Origin: Galbula dea
Lineage: Eukaryota > Chordata > Aves > Piciformes > Galbulidae
NCBI GenBank assembly: GCA_013399015.1
Contig: VWZX01006814.1
Location: 2,674,340 to 2,738,339 of the forward strand
Direction: 5' to 3'
Length of the DNA stretch: 64,000 nt
The translations under genes were made by a program, and so were the position numbers. Below are positions 11,041-25,000 of this stretch, piece by piece. The notes under the pieces were generated by a model, which saw only the letters and a program-made list of their open reading frames with translations, did no database searches and was not told where the DNA came from. The first letter of the stretch is position 1. The number at the start of each line of letters is the position of its first letter.

Positions 11041-14000
11041 AGTAGATCAGTTATGTCTTCCATAATACATTTAAACATCTACCTGTACCTTCAGAACAGG
11101 AAGAAATCTTAACCTCTTAGGGAAGGGGGAGAAGCAAGACAGGCAACTTGCAATCCAGGCCTCATATGAAAGTTGCCCCAGGCAATTTTGTTATGTCCAT
11201 GGAAGCATATGATATTCATTGCATGGGCCCATCATTAATGCTGACTCTCTGGGAACCTGTCTTATGTTGTTTCCACTTGGGGCAGGTTAGCTAGAAAATT
11301 GATCCGATTTTATTAAAGAGCCATTTTCTTTGCTGTCTGGCAGTCTTTTTAACACTTTGTGATTGCTCTAATAGAATCTCAGAAGTCTGATGCCCAAATG
11401 GAGTTTCACACACAAAACTACTTTTTTAGGTAAGTTTTGTGACTCTTGGCATGGATGGTTTAAAACAGAGCTCAAAGAATCCTTCCCCATTTAAGCTGCA
11501 GGTGAAGCCATCTTTTTATTTGTATCCTTTTAATTAAAAATAAAATACATTTACATGTATAGAGGAGTGATTATCCACCGTTTTTTTTTATATACATCTA
11601 ACTAAAACCAAATGGTGGTACTTAGTGTATGGATCATGGTTTCTCTCAGTTGACCACTTTGCTTAGTCATTGATGTAATCATCATATTCAGTGGTAGTAA
11701 ATACTCGCTTATTCTCTGCTCTCACTCTCCCTGGATAGAACCTCTTCTACCCAGACTGAACAAATTTTGAACAAAAATACAAAAAAAGAAATCCTACCTC
11801 CCTTCTAGTCTGGGGGAGTAAGGCCTGTGTGTAATAAAGGAGCAACTTTATTTTACTTACAGGTTTTTTTAAAATTCCCACTTAGCTGCCTATTGATCAA
11901 AGGATAGTGGTTTAGTCAGACTGATGGCTTAGAGGGATAAGATCTGTGAGAAAGAATCTTGCCTCTGACTGACTTTATTGTGTAGACAGTAGGGGATTCC
12001 TTCTAGTGATTTAAAAAATATAAAATACAGACAAAAAATTGTCTTTTGGAGAAGTGATAGTGAGAAACAGATTTTTAGGACAGAGCAGGTAGAGGTGGAG
12101 ATTGTAAAAACATTCTTAAAACATGTTTCTTTTAAAATGATCTGCCAACAAACCTTTGTAACAGCAACCTGATATTCCCCAAAGCCCAGCAGCTGAGACC
12201 AGATGTTCATTAGTGATGTGTGCAGAGGCCACCATCAACTGGGGTAGAGTCAGGATGGAGCCTAGTGTGAGATCTGGTAGGACGTGGGTTAGATTCCTGT
12301 AAAAGCTCTGGTCCAGGAGGAAAACTTGCAGCCTGTAGCTGTTGATCTTGGTGGCGTAGGAGAATGAGGATAACTGCCAAGGATGCTGTGTGAAGTCAAT
12401 TGACAGGATTCTCTGTGCCTGTTACGGATATGCTGAGCAGATGAAGGTGATGTGCTGAGGAAGCAGCCTTGACAAGTTCTTCTAGTCACCCTTGCGACCT
12501 ACAGTAGATTAATGAACAAAAAATAAGCCAAGGGTAAGGTAAAGATCCCTATACCTTAACACAGATGCCCTTATACTCACTAAGTTTTTTTAGGTTGACT
12601 TAGTTTAATTCAAGTATTCAGGGCCCAGACTCCTGTTGGAAAGGGTGGTGCTGGGCTGTGGCTTATGAACTACCTTAAATGCAGAATATTTTTTTAAAAA
12701 ATAAATTTAAACAAGAGTCAAACAGATTGCACATTTCTAGCTTCGAATTTTGCACCTGTTAAACTTGGAATTAATTTTGGTAACTAAAGACAGCATCTTG
12801 ATTTTCAGAAGCTTACTTGGGGAATGGTCTTAGAACTGTCTTTCCTGCCCTAAATCCTTCTCTGGTTGCACAGAAATCTGGCAGAGTTCCTGCAGATGCG
12901 TGTGGTTTCAATCCTTTTTGAAAATTCTTACCTTTTTCACACTTAATTTGAGATTGACTGTGGAGGAAATTGAAGTCAATTTTTAATGCACAATGCTCAG
13001 TACATGGCAAAGATCTTACATCATGTAAAGCGCTGAATCAGAACCTGTACTCCTTACACCCAAGCTCTACATAGCATGTCAGGAAAAAATAATTTGTAGT
13101 GGTGATGGGAAGCACTCTGAGCCAGTATGCCTCCCTGAATACTACCTCCCTTTTACTGGAGGGCTGCAACTGAGCAGAGTGCAGGATGGCATGGAGAGAG
13201 ACAGTGCTCAGCTTAAGGAAGCCAGGCTCTGAGCTCTGGCTGCAGCTTCCTAAGTGACTGTGCTGAAGTTATTCAAAGTGTAAAATTATGGTTAAACCTG
13301 CTTTATAATAGCCATGTCCTGAAATAGTTTGAATAGACACCATTTTAAAGAGCTAAGCCTTATAATTTGTATTTACCATGGAAGTTCTTCCCCTGATGCA
13401 AATTATTCTAAATGTTTCCCAGGTTGCAGGACACAGTGGTGATGTTATTTTCTTGTTTTGTTTTGCTTGCTGTCTCAAAGCATAGAACATGCACATTACC
13501 TCCCATAATTCAAGATCTGTCATAAGCAGATCTGTAACAAAATTTCCATCTTTGGTCAGCTGACACTTTTTGTTTTGTTCTATTTTTAAGGATAAGGAAA
13601 GCTGTACTGTATGTGGGTATTATAATCACAGTCTGTTTGTCCTTTCTGTCTACCAGCTCTCTTCAACCCAATACTTTTAATCTAGCCTATGAAAGAGGCA
13701 AACACTTTGCTTGCCCTTGAGCATGGCATACAAATGACCCTGTGGAGATCCCCTCTGTGACTTCTCTTTTGCAATCCCATCTGCACTTTCACAAAATATG
13801 GCCAGAAATGGAAAACTGCAGCAATGCAGTGGGGGCCTGCAGCTTCTCTTTGGTATGGAGCTGGCAGTAGCAGGCTATCAAATGTGATCCCTGTGTTTCA
13901 GGTGATCCTCCTTCATTCTTCCTCTTTTGTCAATTTACTTGGAAAAACGAATTTATGTGCTTTGAGACAATATTATATTATAGGTAATGCTCCCAGTCTT

Positions 14001-17000
14001 GTGTACCAGTCAGTACCAGAATTTTAGCTATGTGTTCCTCTAGGCATATAGCTCACTGTGCAGCATTATTTTCCCACTGCAGTTATCCATTAGCTTAAGA
14101 CTTTCATAACCCAGGAGGACACTTAAATCTCTCTTCAATCATTATGCCTCTGAACGCTTTCCCCTAATGTCTTGGCTTTCTTTTGGAATCTTTAGTCTTA
14201 CAATTTTATCCTGCGTTTACCTGCAGTGAATTGCATTTGCCATGGTACAAGAATTTTTCCTGAATAACTCTTGATGTTTAAGGTGATGCCACGTAGGGAG
14301 ACAGAAAGCTATGTGCTGTACTCCTCAACCATGTGTCAGATGCAGAGGTTGCTGAACTTAGTGGACCTTGGCTTTCTGACTGTTCATGTGCATCTTGATA
14401 GAAAGCATGTGGGGGTCCCCGAAAGCTTTGCTACCTAAATGATGCCAAGTCATGCTCTCCTTCATTTTTGCTTTCTGCTACCCAAACTGTCTCGCTCCTT
14501 AGCAAGGGTGAGGATTGCTGTGACAGGAACCAGTCTGAACCGTGCTGATAGATTTAACAAGAAAGCAAAATAGTGAGGGCAGTGCCAGCAGGGCACTGCA
14601 GTGGCTGCACCCACGAGGCTTTGTTCAGACTCACTAGCAGAGGTGTCAACTAAAACACTTGTAAAAATCGTCATTAAAGTCACATGGATTTGTTTATGCA
14701 GAATCTTTTTTTAAGACAACAAGACAGTTTGTGCTGTCTCCAGGATTTATAGGAACTAGCTATTTCAGAGTGCTGTCTACTTTAGTGATGTTTATCTTTG
14801 GCCCATGGGTGGGTGTGAACATCACTGGGTTTACAGTGTGCAAAGCAATGACCTAGGGCTGTTTTTACATCAGACTTTTGTTTGCCATTGTAGTTTACAC
14901 AAACTTCTTTTAAGGAAGCAATATAACACAATCTGATGCTTTGCAGTTAAGAGGAAATTAAAACATCCTAGGTTTCTCATTTTAGAATTAGTACTACGTG
15001 AAGTAACTGGTGAATTTACCTATTCAAGATATGAAGCATGAATGATTTAAAGTATTTCATTCCAATCATTTTCTCTCCTATTTTTGAAAAATGAGGCAAT
15101 GTAAAAATAGAATAAACTTGGCATTTTTAATCAGGGATGAATTAAATGAACACCTAATAATTTAAAGCAGCTTACTCATTTCTCTGTAGCTACTTGACAT
15201 ATGCATGTAGCATCATTTTCCTGGTTTTGTTTAGCCTATTATTTTCTTCCTCCTCTCTTGTCAGCTAGGTGAGAGTTCATATTCACTATATATCACTGAT
15301 AAAAGTGCTTTACATAGCAAATACTGAAAATTCTTGTGCAGCCATAACTTTATCTTCTTAGAAGAGTGGGATTTTGTTTGGGATTTTTTTTATTAAAAAG
15401 TAAATTGATGCTCATTAAGAGCTTTTTTACTGTTTGACCCTTTGTTTGAAGGGCATAAGACTGAGAACATTAAGTATACAAGTGTCCTAAGAAATTTAAA
15501 TTCTGTGCATAAAAGTAAAGACGTCATTAGCTAATGTCAGTTTGCTTCTGACTTGCAGAGCAGACAGTCAGAACCAAGTTCTTTGAATGGTGGAGCAGTA
15601 GCAGCCATCCTTGAGATTGCAAAGATGTGCTTGCTGAGGGAAAGTTCCTTGTGTATTATGCTGTTTACCTACAGGTTATATTCAAGACACTCTCTGAACA
15701 GCTTGGCTGATTATTGAAAAATGCCTTATAGTAGCTTCCAGCCTAAGTTGATCGATAGTAGTGCACAGCTTTGCAGGGGAGGGAGGGAGCTATTTAAACA
15801 TTGAGAGCCTCCGGGATAACCTGGAATGAAAAAATAATGCAGAACAAATATGTTGAAGGGTTCAAGAGAGAAGAATATCTTGTCTCTGTGCAGGGGGAAA
15901 AAAAAAAACAAAAACAAAACAGTTGTTAAATTGCAGGAGAAAAAACATTTGAATTCACTATTAATAAAGTGAAGGTAGATTTTTTTCCCTAGGCCAAAAA
16001 GAGAAGAAAAATAAAAAAGCAAACCCAACAAATTGTAGTGGTCTTTAATGTAGAGAGTGGCTGAGAGTTACTACATGCTTCCTCTTAAAGAAAGCTTACC
16101 TTTGCTGCAAGTGTCTGAAATGTTCTTGGTCTTCGGCTCTGCGCTAACCGTGTAGCTCTGGGTCACTAGCTCAGGCTCCTTCCCCCTACCCAGAACAGGC
16201 AAAATTCAAAGATACTGATTTCTATGCCAGGGACATCAGAAAAGGAAAACCTCACTTCTTTCAGCATCTTAGGAGAACATACAAGAACGTGGAGTGGAAG
16301 AGTCTGAGCACTTGAAAATGGTGCTTTTTTCCCCCCCTCACAAACATGATATAATTTACAGGCAAATATTCCAATGTTTTATTTCCCATATAGGATTTTG
16401 CCATCGTTCAAATGATCTTGAGCATTTCAAATGCCCTGATGGTTAAGATGGGCATTGCTCTGATTTGTTGGTGGGAATGTGAAGAGAGGAAAGGGAAGAG
16501 ATGAGGCTGCAAAAGAAACTTCCTCCTCTTTTTTTTTTTAATAGAAATTAAAAATTAAAGATTCATAGAAGTCTTGTGGCAGATGATATTCTAAGAAAGT
16601 GGAGGTCAGGAGAGAGATCTTTGCCCCTTATTTTTTCTGACTTTTACAAGAACCAGAGCCTTCCCATGTCTCTCTTCCATGTCTGTAAACAATGACTCTT
16701 TGGTTTTGTCACTTCATAATGAAACCAGCAGGCTCCAGTGTGGCATTCATGTGATAATTGACAAGATAGAGGAGAACACAGGAGAAGCCTGTGGAAAAAG
16801 CCTGACAGGAGGATGGTGGGGGAAGGGAGGAACTGGGATTGTATCATGGAAAATGGGAAATATCTCGATCTCTACCACAGAGCAAGGTGGAAGGTGACAG
16901 CTTAATTTCTATTGGAGGGACATAGGAAAAAGATTGGCTTGTTGAAAGATCTTTGGACACTTATAGTGAAAAGTCCAATGCACCTGTAAAGCCTAGTGGT

Positions 17001-20000
17001 GAAAAATCTTTTCTGGTGTGTGTGGTTAAAATGATGTAGGCAGAGGAGGCTTCAACTGCAGAGCCAAACAGGATAAATTTCTTTAGGTCAGTTGGTGTTA
17101 GCTTTCAAAATTTAAAGAAGTTTGGAGTACTTGGCATCCTTTTTTTTCAGTTATTTGGCATGTTTGTGTTAAGGAGTAGACTAGGACTCCAGCATTGCCA
17201 AGAGCGAGATGGGATAGTAATCAGTGTGTAGCTCACTGTTGAACTGTTTTCTGCTTTGTTTCAGCTGTGTTTGTGACTGATGGGGGATTGTTGAGAAAGT
17301 GATGATTCTTGATATGAATGTTCATTAAATGTAATTCCAGTACAACTCTGCTTACCATGAGGTGCAGAAACCCTGCAGTTCTAGGAAAGGTGTTTCTCTG
17401 AGAATAGTCACTGAAATGCTTTGCAGCATAGAATACCTGTTTTCTTAAATCAAGTTAGGAACATGTCTGATCATTGTACCAGGATGCAGAAGGGATTTTG
17501 CAAGGCCCAAGAAGGGGTGGATCCTGTTCCTGACTGCACTAACCAGCAACGCCAACTGCTGTCCCTGTCTTGGGAAATATATTTTAGGAAGTCTCACAAC
17601 TGCAGCATAGGACTGTAATTTTGCTTTGTGACTCATTCAGAGATAGTCTTCCCGTGTCTTTTTGTCTAGGCACCTAATAAAGGCCAGGCCACACCTGTTT
17701 ATGGATGCAGCAAAATGGCAGGGAGCTTATTTTTATACCATCCATTCTGATGAGTGCTTCTTATAATCAACACCTCCGTGAGGAACTGGCTTGTGTGCAG
17801 AAATGCTCTTTAATTGAAGGGTGTGTATCAGCACCACAATATGGTCCCAGTGTGTTTATGTCATGGAAACCAGAACCATTACAGTTGTAGAATATAAAAT
17901 GCTTTGAATGCATCATATTGATTATTTCTATGATCATATATATTTTTTATGATTTTCAAGATAATTCTTGTTTATAAAAAGTGGAATGTGGTCACTCTAG
18001 GGTAATTAATTCTGTGAAGGGACCAGATGACAATTTGGGGAAGCATTCCTGTCCTGCAGAATATACAGATCACCATGCCTTTCTGGCAAGACTTGCAAGA
18101 AGCTGTTAGGTTAATTACTCTTTAGAAAAGGGGGTGAAATTCTAAGAAGTGTGCAGCACTCTGTTGATAGAATGATGGTTTCTGGCAGATTAAAACAACA
18201 AAAATATTTTGGAAATTATTCCCCCCCCTTTTTGTCTTTAAACAACACAACAAATTGGATCTGTGAATTTTGACAATGGCTTTTGAGCTGGCAAGATTCA
18301 AATGTGCATCACGTGAAACTGCATTTTAATGCATCAGTTTGGAATAAAAATTAAGGACCAATTCTAAAAACTAATGGTAGAAATCTATAGGATGGTCACT
18401 TTTTTTACAGACTGAAGTGATGCTTGCTCAGGTGATGCTTGCAGTCTGTTTTGCCCAGAGGACCTTATTTTCAAACTGAGCTGTATTCAATTGGATCAGA
18501 AGCACTGCCTATTTTTACTGCTCCGTGCTAACATATTCATCTTCAGACTTCTGTTTATTCAGTTATTGTTGTCAGCATTTTTGTCTAAACAGTTCGGTTT
18601 GGTTTTTTTGGCAGAACAGACTTTTCCCCCCAGTCACCCCATAGCATTAGAGGTACATGTAGCGCTTGCAGAACACACACACTGTATCTGCATGCTGCAC
18701 GTCATGGCCAACATAGAGCTTATGGTCATCAATCATTTGATTGTTCTTTAAACACTGTTTTAACAGGCATTCCTTGTATAAATGGATCAGGTTATTGACC
18801 TTTTGCCAGCAATTGCTTGCTACATGTCATCATGGCTTAATGACATTATCAAGGAACATATTCTGTATTGTAGACACTCTAAAGGGTTCATGCATTGTCA
18901 CTCACTAGGACACATGGCTGGCTAAAGTATCTTGAATTAGCAAGCTATTTGATGTCATTATTAAAACATGCAGAACATTTCCAGCTACTTATAGAGTAGG
19001 ACAGTGAAATGCTTCTCTTTTCTACAGAAGCAAAGACCACGAAGAAGAGAGATTTGTTGTATTGGAATACTTGTTTTGAAATCCTGCTGCTTTTCTCCTT
19101 CACAATTTAATCTTCTACCTAGAATAGTGTAGTCCTCTGAACATCCTGTGAAAATTGTTTGACTAGTCTGCAGAGCTCCAGCTGCAACTCCTCCATTTCT
19201 AGGAACACTATAGATCTAATTGGCACTATTAAATCATTACAGCACATAATAGATGGAACTTCTGACTAAATCAACTATGTTTTTAATGACAATAAGAGTT
19301 TTTAAATTAGAATGGATACAGCGTTCTTTATTTCTACTGAGTGGAAAGGCTGCTAACTGTAATGGCTGATTCAATTTAAATGAGGGAAAGTAACCAATAT
19401 TCTATACATTCTCTTCTGTTTGAAATTTAAGGGAGTACTGAGTTCTCAAATCCAAAATTGTGAAATTGAGCTATTCAACTATTTGCAAGTTTTTCTAACG
19501 TATAGATCTGCTATGGTTTCTCTGGCTTCTCATGTAACAATCTTAAAAGTTGACTTTCTGTTCACAGGAAAATTTAGTCATATCACACAAATCATGCAGT
19601 CTCAGAATCCTATTTTTTTCCCTGTTTGTTGCATTAAAATTCAGATTCTACATGAATCAGAGGAAGAGTTCTTAAAAGCTTTAAAATGGTATTAATAATT
19701 CTTCATGCCATTGCCAGGAAATAGTTAAGTAGTATTACTTTATATCAGAGAGACTCTTACAAGTGTTGGTAGCCTGCAGAATAGATATGGCCAAAATGCA
19801 AGTGTTACCCTGTTGTTCTGCAGTCATTCCTCTTTTAATTCAGAAAGACTTTTTTTTACAGTACAGAGATCTTGCTGCTACAGTAATTATTCCATTAAAT
19901 ATTAGTCTTAATCTTTGCTTTTCTTCTAATTGGTGTTTGAGATCCTGTTCTTCAGTATCACAGATTTCTCTCCCTACAAGTTATTTTAACTTGTCTTGTT

Positions 20001-23000
20001 TTCCTTTCCATTGCCGTAGCAAAATATCTTCTCATGTCATTTAACTTTAATGGTACTTATTACTAAGTTTTCTTGATGCTTATTAACAGCTTTCTAGTGA
20101 AAAGCTGGAATGTAAAGCACAAGGGATGATCTTGAAGAAAAGTAGAATTAAGGTCAGAAGTAGCGAATTTTTACCCTTCCTTCTGACTTCATATGACTTT
20201 TAGTTACATCCTTCTTGTGTCAGCTTATGAGCTGAAAAAAAAAATTGTAATTAGACTTTTTACTCCTGGAGATATTGTGGAGATCTTTGTGTTAATAGCT
20301 ACTCCACATTGTCATAGATTTTAAGATTTGGAAGGAGAACAATAATTATTTGCTCAGGTATTCTGTACTGAGGCTGTAGAAATTCAACAGTTAATTCTGG
20401 AATAGAGAAAGTATTCCTATCAAAAGACTAAGCCAGGTGTAACTTCAAGGAAGGAGGGGCAACAAGCAGGTATAAAACTGGTGCAGGGGAGGAGAATCAG
20501 GACATAAAAGCACTATTTGAGAGTTTCTTCTAAGTAAATCTCCTCACAGCAGTTTCCATTCTTTTTTTGCTAGGGTTACACTTGATTGCTGGCTTTGACA
20601 GCTCGCTGTTGGCAATAGGTTTCATAAATGTCTAATCCAGCTGGATTGTTCTGTCTTCACATTTCCTTCCTACATCAAAAGTGTATACTATTACAAAAAA
20701 AAAAGAAAAAAGAAAAGGATGGAAAGAAAGGGGAGAAAAAACCTGGTTGCTTCCATTGTGGGATTTAAGATAAAACAGAAAATGCAATCTTAATAATTAA
20801 AGCCTTGAAGGCTATGGTGATGTTTTGTTTTGTTTTGGGGGCAGGGGGAGAGAAAGCAAAGGCTCACAATGCATCCTTAACATCTTCAAGATAGAATCAG
20901 AGCTGTGATTTCAGCACCAAGACCTAACAAACATTGCATACAAAGTGCAGTAAATGCAGTATTCATAAATGTATATGCTCTTTGTGACTTCATGTCAGCA
21001 GGGTTCTGTAGACCCTCATTTGTATCAAATAAACTTCAAATGGTAAAGAATACGTGCCAGCCAGGGACGAGGATCGCTTTGAATTGTTTCTTGTGTATCA
21101 TAGCTGAAATGGGAAACATGGCTGGCTTCCTGTTTGTCAAGAGTGAAAACCAGGCACATTTTCTGTAATTATTAGTAATAGTGTCAATTTAATAAATTAT
21201 TCACTCATGACAACAGGATTTACATTCTATTTGCTGATAGCTTGTGGGGGATAGTGTTTGTTTTAGGAAGGTAAAATCTGACAGTAATGCAGTGTGCATT
21301 GTAAATCATGTCACAACTGCACTGCAACAGCGAAGACAAGTGATGATAACTTGTTTCTTACAATACCTTCCTCCTCCATCATGGGTGATACTTGCATGTG
21401 CTTACTAGATTTCATGCTATTACTCACCTGTTCTGGCTGAGTTTTCCATGGACTTCAGAAGAAATTATGATTGTATGTTATATCAGTGGACAAGAGAAGA
21501 CAGATCAGAGACTGCAGGAGCGTGATGAGGTGATGAGTTGTTTATGTTCAGCCTCTCTCAATCATGGCAACATGGGGAAAAGTGCAGAAATGCTTGAGTA
21601 AAAATTTAACAAGTGAATGATATCTGAACTGAGAAAGAAATTAATGTGCTGATAGCAAATAGGAGAAGTCAGACAATAAAGGGATTTGCTAAGGTAAAAA
21701 GGTAGCTATTGTTTTATGTGCTGTATTGAGGAGAGGTAACTAAAAGGAAAAAGACCCCTAAGATGCTGAAAAAACTGTTTGTAGCAGTGTTCTGCATTAC
21801 TGTAGATGGTGCACAGATTTTTGTCAAGCCTAGAGAAAAGGGTGTAATAACATGTAAAAAGGGTGGGAGTCTAAAAGAGTGTTTTAGGAAGGTGAATGGA
21901 TGGGACCCAATCTGTTTCCTATCAATGTCATGCAGAAAGAATTGGACAGCTTAACCAGAAAGAGGACTGAAAAAAAAAGGAGGAAAAAAAAATAAAAAGG
22001 ATCTGAGTAAAAAGAAATGTTGAGGCTGGATGGAAAAGATGATAATGTTGCATGTCATGAGAATAGATGGAGTGGACACATGTTGAGGGGACAAGGAACT
22101 GCTGTGTTGTGCTGAATTTGAATTGAAGGCTAAGCAATGAGAGATGGGAGAGGAAACAGCAGTGTAGCAGGGAGAGGAATCTGCCACTTATTAAATGGTA
22201 GCTGACTTCGTGCATGAGATTCTCCAGATGTAAATAACTGCGGATCTGTGGGGAGGACAAGAACCAAATTCAGAGCCTTACACAGCCCTCACAGAGAGGG
22301 CAGGATCCTGGGTGCAAAGACAGAAGTAGATTTCAAGAGGGAACACATGACCAGTTGTGTCGAAGGCACATGTAAGGTGTCCTCATCCACCAGCACCTCA
22401 TCTAGGAAGCTTCCCTGTGCCTCCGTCCATCCTTGTGTTAAGCAGAGGTTCTTGGCATGTCAGTAGAAACAAGACAACACTCTGTTTTGGGCTAGAATTG
22501 TTTTCTAAGTGCTACTTATCTCCTGCATTGTCTCTGGGGTAGCGGTTTTCTAAGAGGAATATCTACAGGCACCCAAGGTTGATGTGATAGATTGAAGTTG
22601 AGTGGCAGGCATCAAAAAATTCTGATTATTTGCTGTAAGACATCCTGATAGTAGAAGCTAAGCAGTATGTGGGCAGTTGGGGTGTTTTTTTGGTGGAATT
22701 CTGGCAGGAACATTATGTTTCTCTGTTTTACAGATAGTATAAATAGGATAAAAGAAATGGGTGAATTACCAAAAAATCAAACGAGATTTGTGGTCAGCTC
22801 ATAGTCTCTTGCTTGTAAGTATTCTGTGTTATTTCTTTGTTATTCAAAAGCAATTAAAGCAGTAAAAAGAAATAAAATAGAAATAAAATAAACCCCAGCA
22901 TGTCTTCGGCAATTCTTTTGCTAAAACTTGAGATATGGAGTGAAAAAGGCTTTCCTTCTTGTTAATACATTAAAAAATATTAAATTTTTATTTTTCCTTA

Positions 23001-24924
23001 AGTAGGAATATTTAATTGTCATTTAAACTGGTTCTTTAAAATCCCATAGTTTTTCCCACAATAATGCACGAACATTTAATAAGTCTTAAAATATTCATAA
23101 CACACGGAGATCATTACTCTTGAGACCTTTGTACAAAGCAGTGAAGTGTGTTAGACATATGGCAGAAACCTCTTCATTTCTTATTTCTTGCTATGATTAT
23201 ATGAAAGAAAGGAAAATTCTCTGTTCTTTTCCCCACTGCAATCTGCATGCCATTGTTTTATCTGTTGTGGGCCAAAGTCATCTCATACATATGTTCACTG
23301 AAGAACATGGAGTTAATCAGGCTTGAATTTAGCTCAATAAATATAAGCACAGTAATGGTAAATTGCTGTTTTGTTCCAGTTTTCCATACAGTATTTCAGA
23401 TAATAAAAAACCAGGAAATTATTTATTTCTATATCCTACATGATGTTAACAGCCCATACTGTGTTGGATGACAGATGCTGGTACCTAGTTTTTATATTAT
23501 TAGTAATTATCTAAAGCTGTTAATTGCTGTGCCATTGAGTAGTAAAGAAAATAAACAAACCAACCAAACAAAAAAATGCCAACAATTGATATGTCCTGCA
23601 TTGGAAATGTACTATAAATATCAGAAACACCTTGTCACAGTGCTGGCAATTTCAGTTTAATTATATTTCAGTGTGATTGTCTGAAGTCAAGTGGAACTTC
23701 CATGGTTTATATCTAAAATAAAACTGTGGTTAGAGTGTATGGTCATAATCCCCAGGTCTGTTGTGTCTAAATGACAGTATAATGAGAAGCTAAAATGTCC
23801 TCTGCTTTCAAGTCATCATGGTTGTCATTTGATTAAATAATAGTGCATTCTGTTTGATGTCTTGGCTTTATTATTCAGAAGCACTTCAGTATGTGTGTCC
23901 TATCTTTGAGTTAGGTGCTTCTGGCAACCAGGTATCCATACAGGTTCTTATTTACACACCTGCAATGGATACACTGTATGCTGAGCTTGAATGTGTGCTG
24001 CTTGAACATGGAATTTTAATTATTCCTCTTAATTGTGGTGCATTCACCAAAAAGAGGGAAATCATTGGTCAGGTACAAAAAGAAACTGCTTAGTATTTGA
24101 AGGAATTTGATAATTTTGTTGTAGTTCATAGCTTGGCAGGTGGTAATAATGCTATGCCAGCACTGTCAAAATATGAAAATTAAAGTGACGATGGGTTTTA
24201 ATGAAATCCATTTGACAAATATAATTAAGGTGTTTTAATATGAAGCCCTGTAATAAAGACTACCGGTGGACTCCCTGAGGTCCTGACTAATTGTGTAGAT
24301 TGCTTTTAAGCTTTGAATAGTTTTATTGGATAATGAACTGTTAAGAAGTGTTAGATCTTTCTTAAGCAGAATTTGGTTTGAAAAAGAAGAGGAGAGACAG
24401 GCCTGAGGTGTGGCATTTTAAACATAATTAGAAGAGAGATTTAAGTTAACATCTTTGATCTTGCTGTCAGTTTTTGATTAGAGCTGTAAATGCTTTAATC
24501 AAGTGCAGTGTAGTCATTACATTTCTAACTGTTTTTAAACTGCGAAATTACTGAGACACTGACATCAGTTTAACACTTCTTGAGAATTTCCAGCAAAGTT
24601 ATGTTTGTAAACTGGGTGTTTGCATTAAAATGTCATACTACAATAATTTACCCATTCAGTAGACCATGAGATAATTATATTTTAGTACTCAAATAATCTG
24701 GAAATCCTTTGAGATTAATGTCTTGCTAGCTGAGGAATGTGTGCCACTTCAGATTTCATTTTAAAAATAATTTCTAATATAGTTTTATCTATTAAAATAT
24801 TCAAACTAGTAGTTATAATGAAAATTAATACCTAAGAAGCTAAGTGCAGTATTTAAATGCTTTCCATAGGAATACAGTCCTTCTAATGATGTGTGCTGTG
24901 TTCTGCCAATGTGTATACCTTTGC
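11041..24924. other. Intronic sequence without identified features
   Basis: AT-rich, with short A- or T-rich runs and C runs (16328-16334, 18221-18228) apart from the listed A/G-rich tract. No gene, RNA gene or clear transposable element was recognised. Confidence 0.55.
20694..20741. repeat. A/G-rich low-complexity tract
   Basis: A run of A interrupted by single G, continuing as ggatggaaagaaaggggag. It could be the decayed A-tail of a retrocopy, but nothing recognisable precedes it. Confidence 0.75.
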
Positions 24925-25000
24925 ACCCATTTTAGAATGGGGGAAACAGGCATTTAGCTACCAGATGTGCAGTAGTGGCTAAGCCAGCAATAAAATGTGA
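24925..25000 (-). mobile_element. Possible antisense MIR or L2-type relic
   Basis: The plus strand reads cccattttagaatgggggaa, acaggcatttagc, then gtgcagtagtggctaagcca, resembling the reverse complement of a MIR core. It is diverged, and the assignment needs an alignment-based repeat search. Confidence 0.35.
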